From Chrysomallon squamiferum (lineage: Eukaryota; Mollusca; Gastropoda; Neomphalida; Peltospiridae), in the NCBI GenBank assembly GCA_012295275.1, contig CM022671.1, forward strand, positions 4,609,065 through 4,639,064: a stretch of DNA of 30,000 nt, read 5' to 3'. The first letter of the stretch is position 1. Each line of letters opens with the position of its first letter. This document shows, piece by piece, positions 20,831 through 30,000 of this stretch. Both the position numbers and the translations under genes were made by a program. The notes under the pieces were generated by a model. That model ran no database searches, had not been told where the DNA came from, and saw only the letters and a list, made by a program, of their open reading frames with translations.

Positions 20831-21365
20831 ATTTTTTAAACTTCCTTTTTTAGTTCAAATTTATGACACGTGACTCACCAGCAGCCAATTGTATTCCGTC
20901 CAATAGGAAGCGCGAGTCATCGTGACCTTTCCTTGACATTTCAGCGATCTGAATCGCATCCAATCAGAACGCTTTAATGTGGCGGGCTCAATCGCCATAA
21001 TTCTCTCGCTATGATTTATGATTGTATAATTTAATAGGCTGAGTCGTGAACCCGGTGCAAGCAGACCCAAAACAAAGACTGAAAGGAAAGCTTCTCTCTC
21101 GGCTTGATCAAAGAGATCAAAGTGATGTCGGTAATAAATGAAGTTCTAATCAAATAAACGAGGTCTGAAAGCGAGTATGTCCCGCCGATGAGTTTCCCTT
21201 GATCTGCAGAAATGCGAAAGGAAAAAAATCGCACAATAAAAATATAAACATTTTATTGAGTGACGGAAAACACACGCGTTTCAATTGGATTGTCATTTGA
21301 TGTCCTGTTCTAGAGAAAGTTGCTTCAATTTGAGTTATCGACAAGGAAAAATGATGCGATCTTTT
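20831..21365. other. Single-copy island 17, promoter- or enhancer-like
   Basis: CpG-containing sequence with a CACGTGAC box (20867-20874) and three CCAAT boxes on the same strand (20885, 20900, 20960), then GTGACCTTTCC (nuclear-receptor half-site-like, near 20922) and TGATTTAT (21012-21019, Pbx/Hox-type). Small frames on the minus strand have no recognised content. This is the densest group of consensus sites in the window. Confidence 0.5.
20885..20966 (+). promoter_or_regulatory. Three clustered CCAAT boxes (NF-Y type)
   Basis: CCAAT at 20885-20889, 20900-20904 (CCAATAGG) and 20960-20964 (CCAATCAG). The last two have the flanks preferred by the trimeric factor NF-Y. Same orientation and close spacing favour a real cluster. 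No transcript start is identifiable. Confidence 0.45.
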
Positions 21366-21555
21366 TTTTTTATATATAAGACTGTCTGTCTTTCTGGAAA
21401 TTAGGAGATGAAAAAAAAAAAAAATCCAACAACAACAAAAAACCCATTAATAAATAAAAATAAAAACTGAGATTGTGAGGACAAGCGAAAAAAGGAAAAA
21501 AGAGAGAAAACAAGTTTGAAATGAGTTTGGCAGCAGCTAACATACTGAAAGATAA
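21366..21555. other. A-rich stretch
   Basis: T run 21363-21371, A run 21411-21424 and purine-rich sequence to 21520. Nothing else is seen. Confidence 0.5.
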
Positions 21556-21735
21556 ATAATCAGCTAGATAATCAGACACACGGAGACAGACAGACAGATA
21601 GATAGACAGGCGCACGGACAAACAGACAGTTAGATATACAGATGGCCCAACAAACACACATATATAGACAGATAGATGGACAGAAGATGAATGGATGGAT
21701 GGATGGATAAACAGATTAACTGATAAACAACAATT
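21556..21735. repeat. GATA/GACA/GATG tetranucleotide mosaic
   Basis: Irregular four-base repeats on the plus strand, ending in GATGGATGGATGG at about 21691-21707. The minus-strand Ser/Val/Cys frame is an artefact. Confidence 0.92.
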
Positions 21736-22155
21736 CACCTAGTTACACAAGCGAAGCAAAAGAAAGTTAAATTATAAAAAAAAAAAATTTTTTAAAATTA
21801 ATAAAAAATTACATTAAATTAAATTAATAATGATGTTCATGATCATGATGACCTTCGTATAAATAAACTTTAAAAAAACCTTTATAATTTAAATAAAGGG
21901 TATGATATTTCTATTACCCTCTATTTATCTTCTTTCTTTGTTTCTTTTCTTTTCGTTCTTTTTCTTTCTTTCTTTCTTTCTTTATTTTTATTTTTATTTT
22001 TTAAATTTCAGTTTTTATTATAACAGACAGATAGAAGATAAACAAAGAAATTTTCGGATGTTTGAATGAATGAATAAATAAATAAATAAATAAATAATAC
22101 AAGATGACAATACATGAAAGATGAGGACATTAACAGATAAATTTAAAATGCAGTT
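21736..22155. other. AT-rich stretch with (TTTC)n and (AATA)n
   Basis: A10 at 21777-21787, TTTC units 21963-21982, TTTTA patch to 22010 and AATA units 22071-22098. GATCATGATGATC-like dyad near 21841. No gene. Confidence 0.6.
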
Positions 22156-22156
22156 T

Positions 22157-22184
22157 ATTTACTTACTTACTTACTTACTTACTC
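22157..22184. repeat. (TTAC)n tetranucleotide tract
   Basis: Six or seven TTAC/ACTT units. Confidence 0.95.
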
Positions 22185-22680
22185 AGTAATTTATTCTACA
22201 TGTTATATTTCCCTATCTCTGACTCTCCATTTAAATTAAAAATGACTTGATATTAATGTCATCTAAATCTAGCAAATGCAAGTACTAAATAAAACAACAA
22301 AGAAAACACTTTCATTTAACAATTTTGTGTAAAAATAATGTTAATCAAAATGTAGTCAACAGTATTTTGTTAAAAGCTTTATCTATTAAAATAAGCTATA
22401 GAATAATAAACACTTTTTTCATAAAAGAAATTAACGAAAATGCAGTTTAGGTTATTTGGGAATGGTTTAGCAATATAAATAGACAAAATAAACCTTTTAA
22501 AAATAATTTGTTTTTCATTTAGTCCATTATTTTAGTTGGTGACGTCATTTGCAAAATAATTTCAGAATTTGTTTGTTAATTTTTTTTTTATTGGAATTGT
22601 TGGTAAACAATACTTCGTTTATTTTATTATATTTTAGTTCATTTTATTATTTTTTCTTTATCTATTTATTTATTTATTAA
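22185..22680. other. AT-rich stretch with a perfect CRE
   Basis: Low-GC single-copy sequence. Its one standout is TGACGTCATTTGCAAAAT at 22540-22557. The end (22655-22680) is TTTA repeat. Confidence 0.5.
22540..22557. promoter_or_regulatory. CRE palindrome beside octamer-like site
   Basis: TGACGTCA (22540-22547) is the full palindromic CREB/ATF site. It overlaps ATTTGCAAAAT, which resembles POU octamer or C/EBP sites. It sits isolated in AT-rich DNA, which makes it more noticeable. Confidence 0.45.
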
Positions 22681-22683
22681 CTA

Positions 22684-23036
22684 GTGTTTCTACTCCTACT
22701 ACTGCCACTACACTTACTACTACTACTTCTACTACTATTACTACTACTACTGTTACTACTGCTACTACTATATCCACTATTACTAGCACTACTACAACTA
22801 TTGTTGCTATTACTACTTCTACTAGTACTAGTGATAGTACTTTTATTATTACTACTGCTAGTACTACTACAACTTTTACTACGTCAATTATTACTACTAC
22901 TAACACCACTGCTACTATTGTTGTCACTAGTATTGTCGCTCTACCACAACTACTATTACTATTTCTACTATAACTACTTCTACTACTACTACTTCTATTT
23001 CTACTATTACTATCATTACTATTAGTAGAAGTAATT
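22684..23036. repeat. Degenerate (ACT)n trinucleotide tract
   Basis: About 350 bases in TAC/ACT phase with many substitutions. It is the reverse-complement class of the (GTA)n tract at 24528, and the two face each other across the 42-bp minisatellite. Leu- and Val-rich frames are artefacts. Confidence 0.95.
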
Positions 23037-23289
23037 TCTATTAATGCAAATTTTGAAAGAAAAACTGATCAAAGCACGAATGGATAATAACTGAACCAGT
23101 GAATTGTTGAAGAAACAAACAAAAAATAATAATAATAATAATAATAATAAAAATTCGGAAGAAAGAAAATTAAAGATAAATGTATTTTAATTCCAAACCA
23201 ATTATATTTTTTTCTTTTCCTTGTAATTAATGGGAATTCGATGCTTTAGGAAAGAAAGATATAAAGCGATGTCATCCTTAAACTTAATG
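23037..23289. other. AT-rich spacer with (AAT)n
   Basis: (AAT)n at 23127-23150; otherwise ordinary AT-rich sequence, grading into the minisatellite. Confidence 0.5.
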
Positions 23290-24190
23290 GAATCTTTGTC
23301 ATCTGTCATATTAAATGAAATCTGAATTAATTAGATTTACAATCTAAAGTGCTGCAATATGATTGATTTCAAAATCTTTGTCATTTATAGTACAATAGAT
23401 TTAATAGTTATTCTCAGTACAACGAACTGAACAATTTTGACGATCTATAAAACTTGAATAAATGCATTTTACAGTGTTTACGATCTATAAATCGAAAATA
23501 CAATAGACTTAACAATGTTTACCATTAACAGTGCTAAAATAAAATAGATTTAATAATGTTTACCATTAATAATACTAGAATACATTAGATTTAATGTTTA
23601 GCATCCATAATACTAGAATACAATAGATCTAACAATGTTTACCATTAATAAGAATAGATACAACACATTTAATCATGCTATCAATAATATTTTGCCATTT
23701 ATCATGTTAGAATGAAATGGATTTGACAATATAATTATGTCGGCAATAATACTGAAATACAATGGCTTTAATATAAAAAAAAAATGTCCATCTTCACTGA
23801 TGAAATATGTTAAAATATTTGTCGTCAACAACATTAAAATACAGTGTTTTTTTTTTAATGGAATTTGTCATCTACAGTCACAATGGATTTTGACAGTATT
23901 TGTTGGCAGGTTCATTAAAATACAATGTCTTTAATAGTATTTGCGATCTATAGAGTTTAAAATACAATGGCTTTAATATTATTTGCCATCTACAGTGTTT
24001 AAATTACAATGTCTTTAATATTATTTGCGATCTGTAGTGTTTAAATTACAATGTCTTTAATATTATTTGCCATCTATAGTGTTTAAATTACAATGTCTTT
24101 AATATTATTTGCCATCTACAGTGTTTAAAACACAATGGACCTGACGTTATTTGCCGTCTACCGGACCACAGTGCAATCACTTTGTCACCG
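23290..24190. repeat. Minisatellite with 38-42 bp unit, about 20 copies
   Basis: Landmark ACAATG recurs at 23880, 23922, 23964, 24006, 24048, 24090 and 24132, six steps of exactly 42 bp. Each unit reads ACAATGTCTTTAATATTATT, then TTGCCATCTACAG, then TGTTTAAATT, with few substitutions. To the left (23392-23860) the same layout continues with 38-54 bp steps and a different subtype, ACAATAGATTTAACAATG then TTTACCATTAATAATACTAG. The first copies near 23300-23390 and the last near 24174 are only just recognisable. This gradient fits repeated unequal exchange with recent homogenisation at the right end. Confidence 0.9.
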
Positions 24191-24527
24191 TTTATCGTCA
24201 GATACGTTTGAACGTAATTCTTCTACGACCCGAGGTTTGGCGAACCATCGACACTAATCCAGTATTTCGGTGTTAATCGCGGAGTGCAATTTCTAAAGTA
24301 AATGCAAGTGTCACTTCCAGCCTGGCCGGTATTGATTCGCTCGGTGTGTGTAAACATCGGGGAAAAAGCAATGATACACGACATTACGGCTCGATAAGAG
24401 GTAAACTGCTGAATTCCACGTGTAATTACAACAGATCTGATACCGCGGTGTGATGAATTCCGTTCTCGCCTGATTTCAAATTGATAGGTGTTCGAGTTGA
24501 TAGAGATCAGCCCCTTTGTGATGTGTG
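24191..24527. other. Single-copy island 18
   Basis: Balanced and CpG-containing, following the minisatellite directly. Contains TGTAAACA (Forkhead-type, near 24348), CCACGTGT (24416-24423) and ACCGCGGTG (near 24440). No coding frame. Candidate conserved element. Confidence 0.45.
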
Positions 24528-24985
24528 ATTTGTAGTAGCTGTAGTAGATATAGTAGCAGTAATAGTGTTAGTAGTAGTATCAGTAGTAGTATAGCAGAAG
24601 TAGTAGTAATAGTAGGAATAATAGTAATTCAAAAAGGAATAGTAGTAGCAGTAGCAGTAATATTAGCAGTAGTAATAGTGCTAACAGCACTAGCTATAGC
24701 AGAGTAATAGTATTTGTATCAGGAGTATTAGTAATGGTAGTAGTAGCAGCAGGAGTAGTAGTAGTAGTAAAGAAAATAGTAGCTGTTACCGTGGTAATAG
24801 TGCTGATGTGGAAGTCGTAGTAATAATACTAGTACCGGCTATAGTTCTTGTTTAAGTAGTAGTATCAGCTTTCGTTGTAGGTGCAGTAATAGTAACAGTA
24901 GTAGTCGTGTGTTTGTTTTTGTAATCTTAGTAGTAGTAGCTACGAACACTAATGCAAGTAGCAATACAGTAATACAAATAATAGT
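24528..24985. repeat. Degenerate (GTA)n trinucleotide tract
   Basis: About 460 bases of AGT/GTA phase with GCA, ATA and other variants. Val/Ser-rich frames are artefacts. Confidence 0.95.
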
Positions 24986-25195
24986 GGTAGGCCTTCTCAA
25001 ATAAACCTAAACACATCATCTCTACGTATATGCACACAAACACACAGATATTTATCTACGTATAATACACATACATAAAATAACGTGCAAACACGCAAAT
25101 GTCTGTGGGTTTTTTTTCCGTTTCTAACTTGATTATTATTTTTTATTTTTTTTTGTTTCCTTGCACACACCGCTGTGTGATATTTAATTATTTGT
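24986..25195. other. AT-rich spacer with ACAC patches
   Basis: Scattered CACACA near 25033-25045 and T-rich patches near 25109-25117 and 25140-25155. Nothing else is seen. Confidence 0.5.
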
Positions 25196-25655
25196 TACAC
25201 CAAGCTCAGTGTATTATTTCATTACTCTGTTATTCCCAGCTAGCTCTCCTGCGAGTACGAAAATAATTTCACCGTTTTGCCCGACGCCTTCTCATCGAAT
25301 TTGATCTGTCGATGTTAAATTATTGACTGGTTGCGGGTCGCCACGTTAATGAAGGCTGGCTATAAAGAATTGGAAAGTGTCACCTTTTGTAAATGAGATT
25401 GCAAGATGTCCGCCAATAACTCTACGTCTCGGAGCTGGCCGAAGCGACTTCGAGGCTTCGCTTTCTTTAACAGTGTTTGCGATGACCGCGTGAAAAGCGA
25501 TCATTTCGTGGGGCAATATTTTCATTACACTGCATTAACACGACAGCGACAGGGGTCACGCTGTTAGTCACGCATCTGTGTGGTCAGTCAGCGACGTCTC
25601 GGAGTTGTTTTGACAGCGATGCGTGGGGCAACGTCAACGTCTTCCAATTTCAGGA
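25196..25655. other. Single-copy CpG-rich island 19 with internally repeated motifs
   Basis: One of the most CpG-dense segments. ACGTCTCGGAG occurs at 25424 and 25594, and CGTGGGGCAA at 25507 and 25622. A hairpin CGAAGC/GCTTCG lies at 25440-25460 with a 9-base loop. CTATAAAG at about 25360 resembles a TATA box, but no initiator is evident. No coding frame. Regulatory or small-RNA function is conceivable but unproven. Confidence 0.48.
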
Positions 25656-26050
25656 TTTTTTTTTTTTTTTCTTTCACCCTCCTTTATAATCAAGAAAGAG
25701 AATGGTTTTCTGTTTAAACGTAAATTAGTCTCTCATTTGAAATCTGGCGTCTAAATGATAGTCAAATGATGTTTACGTGTTTAAATTGTTCATACGTTAC
25801 ATTAAATTGCTCATGTATCGAGATATACGACAGAGAACTTGTTATTATATAGACACTAAAAACTGATACATGCGCCATTATAGAAAATAGACGCCATAGT
25901 AACAGTGAAGAATTCTTATAACAGAAGAAAAAAATACGTGATGTAAAAAAGATGCTGTATGATATGAAATTATAGACTTGATTATAATAATGACGACATT
26001 GACGTGATCTGGAATAAAATAAGATACAGATAGGATACAGAATAATAAAA
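25656..26050. other. AT-rich stretch
   Basis: T run 25657-25670, then ordinary sequence. Bases 25857-25876 match 14082-14101. Two CGCCAT motifs lie close together at about 25873 and 25891. No gene. Confidence 0.4.
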
Positions 26051-26052
26051 AA

Positions 26053-26230
26053 AATATGGAGACTGTAATAGGATAATGATAGAATTAGATGTAATGTAGG
26101 ATATTAAAGTTTTGATGTGGTATAGAAGCAGTATAGGACATACACGTCATGTTATTCTGCAGAAAAGATATAATATGAAGGCTGCGACAGGACAATGATA
26201 GTTTTAAGCAATGTAGAGTGATAATAGACC
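26053..26230. repeat. Diverged tandem duplication, 119-bp period
   Basis: Segment 26053-26110 (AATATGGAGACTG, then AGGATAATGATAG, then AATGTAGG) aligns with 26172-26229 (AATATGAAGGCTG, then AGGACAATGATAG, then AATGTAGA). A little under 60 bases match clearly with scattered substitutions; the remainder of each unit is less clear. Confidence 0.7.
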
Positions 26231-26295
26231 ATACATATCAAAACCTAACAGCCATGTTTACAAACTATAAAGTAGAAATGGATTAGATTAAATAA

Positions 26296-26580
26296 TGTTT
26301 ATTTATTTATTTTATTTTATTTTATTTTATTCTTTTTATTTTATTAACATTTTATACTCTGTTTACATATATTTGATTACATTGGTCTTATTTTTTCATT
26401 TCTTTTTTCTACAACTCACAATTTATTTATTCATTTTCTGCCTTGTTTTTTTTTTTTTTTTTTATTTTTTTTTTCAATTTTATTGTTCTCACAGACATTA
26501 CCCGTAATTCTTCTAAACTCTTTTATTATCAATCATTTCAATACAACATCCACTTTTTTCTTTTTTTTTACACTTTAACA
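26296..26580. repeat. (TTTA)n and T-rich block
   Basis: ATTT/ATTTT units 26300-26345, T run with breaks 26446-26474 and T-rich sequence to 26568. The Phe/Tyr-rich frames are artefacts. From 26581 to 26800 sequence is single-copy without a recognised feature. Confidence 0.85.
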
Positions 26581-26799
26581 GACCTTACACTCGGACCAAA
26601 TCTGAATCACCTACATCACTGCACTTTCATATCCAGCAACAATAAAAAGTATTAACATGACCGCTCATCTTTTTTGGCTAACGAAATCATCATCTTTTCT
26701 TCTTTACAAAGGTCCAGATATCCAGTGACTGCATCCCAACAATAAACCCCGAAAATCCAATGAAAAGAAGCAGTTATCTTGCCTATTTTTTTAAGCATT

Positions 26800-27060
26800 T
26801 TTTTTGTCCTTTCCTGATTGTCGAAAATCGATTGCCTTAATGACTGTAAGGTGACTGCATTTTGGTCACTTTGAGCGCGCTAAAGAAGAAACGAGAGATC
26901 GCCTCCAACGAAATAAAACAAGAAATCTAATTGGGATTTCTTCTGTGCGATTTTGCAATCGTAAATTAAATCGAAAGTTTGCGCGTGTCGGAGAGTTGCG
27001 CAAGGTTTTAGAGGCTTCTGTGAATTAACTCAGGATTCGGTTGCGTGGATTTTTATGCGC
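26800..27060. other. Single-copy island 20
   Basis: CpG-containing. A perfect 8-bp inverted repeat AAGAAATC/GATTTCTT (26920-26927 and 26935-26942) has a 7-base loop. TTGCGCAA (26996-27003) is a perfect C/EBP-type palindrome. GAGCGCGC lies near 26873. No coding frame. Confidence 0.45.
26996..27003. promoter_or_regulatory. C/EBP-type palindrome TTGCGCAA
   Basis: Exact match to the core of the C/EBP bZIP palindrome. Eight-base palindromes do occur by chance, so this has weight only with its neighbours. Confidence 0.35.
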
Positions 27061-27287
27061 GTGTTTGTTTGTGGGTTATCGGTCTATTCGCAGTTGTTGC
27101 TGGGGTTTTTATCTTTTTATTTATTTCTTCTTCTTCTTTTTATGTTTTTTTCTTTTTTTTTTTTTAAACTAACACTCAAGCAATATTTGAATGTTTTTTT
27201 TAGGATAGAAAGAAGCTTATCTATCTACCGATGCAAATAACAAACTAAAACCCATAATGTATTAATTAACAGAAACAATTATTTATT

Positions 27288-27345
<58 letters not shown>
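27061..27345. repeat. T-rich block and (TTTA)n-(TTA)n
   Basis: T/TTC-rich 27108-27166, then AT-rich sequence, then TTTA and about 17 TTA units at 27279-27343. Confidence 0.9.
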
Positions 27346-27720
27346 TTTCCCCCATAGAAACAGATGGTGTATTTTCAAAATAATACTGACCCGACGCAAC
27401 AGCGATGGGGGGCAGAAGAGGCAAGACTCAGTGGAAACACTAGAAAAATGTGGCAAAAGAGGACGAAATTGTACTTTTTAATCTTTCATAAATTTCAGGC
27501 AAATCAGCGTCTTTACATAGAGTCACGTAAACGCACGTGCGCAAATCTGTTTTCAATAGGTTCTACATGATGATCCGTTTTACAGGAAGAGCTGCATGAA
27601 GTATTTATGTAAAACTGTTATATATATACACCGCTATACAAAAGTAAACAAGCCTGTGTAGATTTATTCATCTTAAACAGTGATGTGTATTTAATATCGT
27701 TAGATAATTTGGAATTATTA
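27346..27720. other. Single-copy stretch 21
   Basis: Balanced to 27600. Contains a 10-bp palindrome CGCACGTGCG (27532-27541) and GTCACGTAAACG just before. A 68-codon frame at 27364-27570 has mixed composition but no recognised domain and no supporting structure. Confidence 0.38.
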
Positions 27721-28130
27721 TTATTATTCTCTTGAGTATTTCTTTAAGTTAATAACTATTACGCAAAATTTCTCGAAATCCAGATGCACTGAAATTCGGT
27801 ATAACGTTCTGGAGTGTTCTTTTTATATTTATTTATTTATTTATTTATTTAGTTATTTTGCGCTTTGCATTCTCCAGTAGTTTGTTTTTGTTCTTGCGGT
27901 TGTTGTTTTAAATAGTACAGCAGCTTTTTAAATTTTTATTTATTTATTTGTGTTGTAGTTACGGTTGTTTTGAAAAAGAAAAGAACAGTTTAAAAGTGTT
28001 GTTTGAATCTAATATAATAATAATAATAATTAACGAACGAATGGATGAATGTATGAAAGAATTAAATAATGAATGAACCAATGAACGAATGAATAAATTA
28101 ATAAATAAATAATTAAAACTATAGTAAAGC
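27721..28130. other. AT-rich stretch with TTTA and AAT patches
   Basis: TTTA units at 27826-27852, AATAAT at 28013-28030, GAAT/AATGAA-type imperfect repeats at 28030-28115. Nothing else is seen. Confidence 0.6.
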
Positions 28131-28430
28131 TACGTACCATACAGGTGAATTTCCTATCAAAATTTTACGCCTAACACAGAGAAACTGAAAAACACAAAGA
28201 GATGCTGAGATCGTGAGTTTTCGTGAGTTCGTTTAGGTGACGGTCACGGTATAAATAATTGTCCTTGTGGGTAAAATTATTTTTATTTTGTTGCTGTAGC
28301 TGTCTCGTTTTGTCTAGACGCAGTATATTGCACACGTCACAGTTCCTGAACCCCTCAACAGGTTTTAATTGAGTACATTTATTTGACAATTAGATAACAC
28401 AGTTTTGATTTTTGGCAATTTTGGAAACAG
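28131..28430. other. Single-copy stretch 22
   Basis: Balanced sequence with GTGAGTTTTCGTGAGTTCG (a short 9-base direct repeat, near 28213-28231). The minus-strand 72-codon frame has no recognised content. Confidence 0.35.
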
Positions 28431-28585
28431 ACGGATAGATAGATAGATGGATGAATGGATGGTGAATAAATGGATGGCTGGATGGATGGATGGATGAATG
28501 ATGGATGGGTAGATGGATATATCTAGATAAATATAACAGATTTACAGACAGAGAGACAGACGGACAGATAGACAGATAAATATTC
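28431..28585. repeat. GATA/GATG/GACA tetranucleotide mosaic
   Basis: GATAGATAGATGGATGAATGG and variants, ending in GACAGACGGACAGATAGACAG. Same class as 21556-21735. Confidence 0.94.
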
Positions 28586-28870
28586 TTTCTCTCTTGTCTG
28601 ATGCATCTCTCCGTATTTTTTTGTTCTTCTATCCTTTAATTTTTCTTTTTTTTTTCATTTCGTTTTTTTTTTTTTTTCTCTCTCTCTTTTTTTTTTCTCC
28701 TCTTCCTGACCCATTTCCTAATTCTCTTCTCTCTTACTCTGACAACTGCGTCACCAAGTTGTCAGTGTTTTAATCTTCAAGATTAATACAGAGATTGAAG
28801 CTAATTTGTCCAACTCACTCAGCCGTACAGACACTTATTTGATAAAACACTTTACTCCATCCTCTTGACT
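28586..28870. other. Pyrimidine-rich stretch and short single-copy segment
   Basis: T- and CT-rich 28586-28740, then GACAACTGCGTCACCAAGTTGTC (28741-28763), whose ends GACAACT/AGTTGTC form a 7-bp inverted repeat. Confidence 0.6.
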
Positions 28871-28874
28871 CACT

Positions 28875-29117
28875 TATTTTATTTTATTATATTTTATTTT
28901 ATTTTTTATTTATTTCGTTATTTATTATTATTTATTTATTATATTTATTTATTTATTCTTTATTTATTTATATTTTTAGTTATTTATTTATATTTATTAT
29001 TTTTAATTATTATATATTTTTTTTTATTTATTTATTTATTTTTTTTTTTTTTTTTCATTTATTTATTATTTTTCATTTATTTATTTATTATTTTTAAATT
29101 ATTTTTTTATTTATTTA

Positions 29118-29158
<41 letters not shown>

Positions 29159-29178
29159 TTTTTTTTTTTTTTTTTTTT
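28875..29178. repeat. (TTTA)n/(TTA)n/T-run compound tract, about 300 bp
   Basis: TTTTA, TTTA and TTA units in succession, T runs near 29039-29055 and a T20 at about 29158-29178. The Phe/Ile/Tyr-rich frame is an artefact. Confidence 0.97.
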
Positions 29179-29700
29179 AAAACCAAAAATCACAACACGG
29201 CTAAGAACACCAAACATTAAAAACTGATTTATTTAATTTTCAATAATGTCTATTTTTACAGTTTTCAACTGAAAATCAACCACAAACACTGTTCCACGTT
29301 TACAATTTTCTACCGAAAAAAAAAAACAACAAAAAACAACCCCCCTCACAACGAATGTGCGGGAGTGCTTACAGTTTTTCTACTACAAAAATCAAACCAC
29401 ACCCCATCTGTCGGCTGTTTCAACCAAACGTGAACGTCCTTTCATTACCACTGAAACCGAGAGTTCCGCAACGCGTCGCCATTGACAACGAATTACTCCT
29501 AAAATACGAGTATTTTACGTCTGGAATTATTTCTGACACATATGTCTTCTTGTGGACCTCTCTGCCAATTCGGAGAGCATTCATGCGTAATTTCGGTCCA
29601 CTCAAATTTGATTAAAGTATAGCTTCATTTACCTCTCCCCGTTTCGTTTATTGGACACAATTTTCAGACCAGACTACAATATCCTCTCAGTCGACCGGGT
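29179..29700. other. Single-copy island 23
   Basis: Balanced and CpG-containing, densest at 29400-29620. An 86-codon plus-strand frame (29355-29615) and a 61-codon minus-strand frame (29605-29420) overlap; neither shows a known domain, so an exon is possible but unsupported. Conserved non-coding sequence is the alternative. Confidence 0.38.
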
Positions 29701-29936
29701 CAGGCTAAGAATACTAATCAACTGTACGTTTGTGTGTTTGTCTGTCTGTCTTTCGCTTCCTCTTCTTACTCTTTTTTTTTTTTCCCCCTCTTCTTCTTTT
29801 TGTAAAAAAAAAAAGAACGTCTGAAGAGGTTTGTGTTATAAAGGACCGAGGGTTTCGTCTAATTGATACGTTTCAATACACACACAAACACACACACAAA
29901 CAAAAGCTGACGTAATCACGTTAACAGTTAAAACGC

Positions 29937-29940
<4 letters not shown>
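29701..29940. other. Short mixed stretch with T, A and CA patches
   Basis: TGTCTGTCTGTC near 29739, T-rich 29769-29800, A11 at 29805-29815 and CACACA near 29878-29900. Nothing supported. Confidence 0.55.

Positions 29941-29996
<56 letters not shown>
29941..29996. repeat. (CT)n dinucleotide tract at the window end
   Basis: Twenty-eight CT units ending four bases before the window edge, following AACGCCAAT. Confidence 0.98.
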
Positions 29997-29999
<3 letters not shown>

Positions 30000-30000
30000 G

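Noticed and set aside
22670-23025. Leu- and Val-rich frames that resemble membrane segments
   Set aside because: They come from the (ACT)n tract; hydrophobic runs follow from CTA/CTT and GTA codons.
23290-24190. CRISPR array
   Set aside because: The units are directly tandem without unique spacers, and the setting is eukaryotic.

Overview
The window looks like non-coding DNA from an animal nuclear genome. It is strongly AT-rich and is saturated with simple sequence repeats: long (GA)n/(TC)n tracts of about 50 to 235 bp, degenerate three-base tracts (AAT, AAC, ACT/GTA), four-base tracts (AAAT, TCTA, GATG, TACA) and many A or T runs of 18-38 bases. Every open reading frame I examined is either a by-product of these repeats or a short unsupported frame. 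I find no convincing exon, no protein domain, no rRNA and no intact tRNA. The texture recalls cephalopod or other molluscan intergenic DNA, but that is an inference from repeat style and no gene fixes the species.

Layout: repeats alternate with islands of ordinary-complexity, CpG-containing sequence about 200-550 bp long. The main islands lie near 176-800, 1690-2210, 3215-3660, 4466-4900, 5591-5988, 7746-8580, 10100-10545, 10720-11200, 11958-12345, 12961-13317, 13895-14400, 15700-16260, 17190-17640, 18451-18760, 19108-19700, 20831-21365, 24191-24527, 25196-25655, 26800-27060, 27343-27720, 28131-28430 and 29179-29700. Several carry near-perfect binding-site consensuses: a complete NFI palindrome, an inverted ATGGCGG pair with overlapping CRE half-sites, three clustered CCAAT boxes beside CACGTGAC, a perfect CRE and a C/EBP palindrome. 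This is what a developmental regulatory landscape or gene desert could look like. Function is not shown by one sequence alone.

The most distinctive structures are decayed repeats hidden among the microsatellites. (1) A minisatellite at about 23290-24190 has a 38-42 bp unit, with six exact 42-bp steps near its right end and an older, diverged left half. (2) A badly decayed array at about 9055-10066 is interrupted by a GA tract and A runs, and its GA-tract left flank recurs at 16.7 kb. (3) A diverged 119-bp tandem duplication lies at about 26053-26230. Other oddities are a 36-bp purine/pyrimidine alternation with a CG core (20216-20251), opposed purine-rich and pyrimidine-rich blocks (13318-13736 and 14731-15545), and a minus-strand tRNA-like SINE remnant running into a 38-base T run (1564-1654).

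I see no gene system here. The honest description is a repeat-driven intergenic region with a set of candidate regulatory islands and a few undescribed-looking tandem repeat families.
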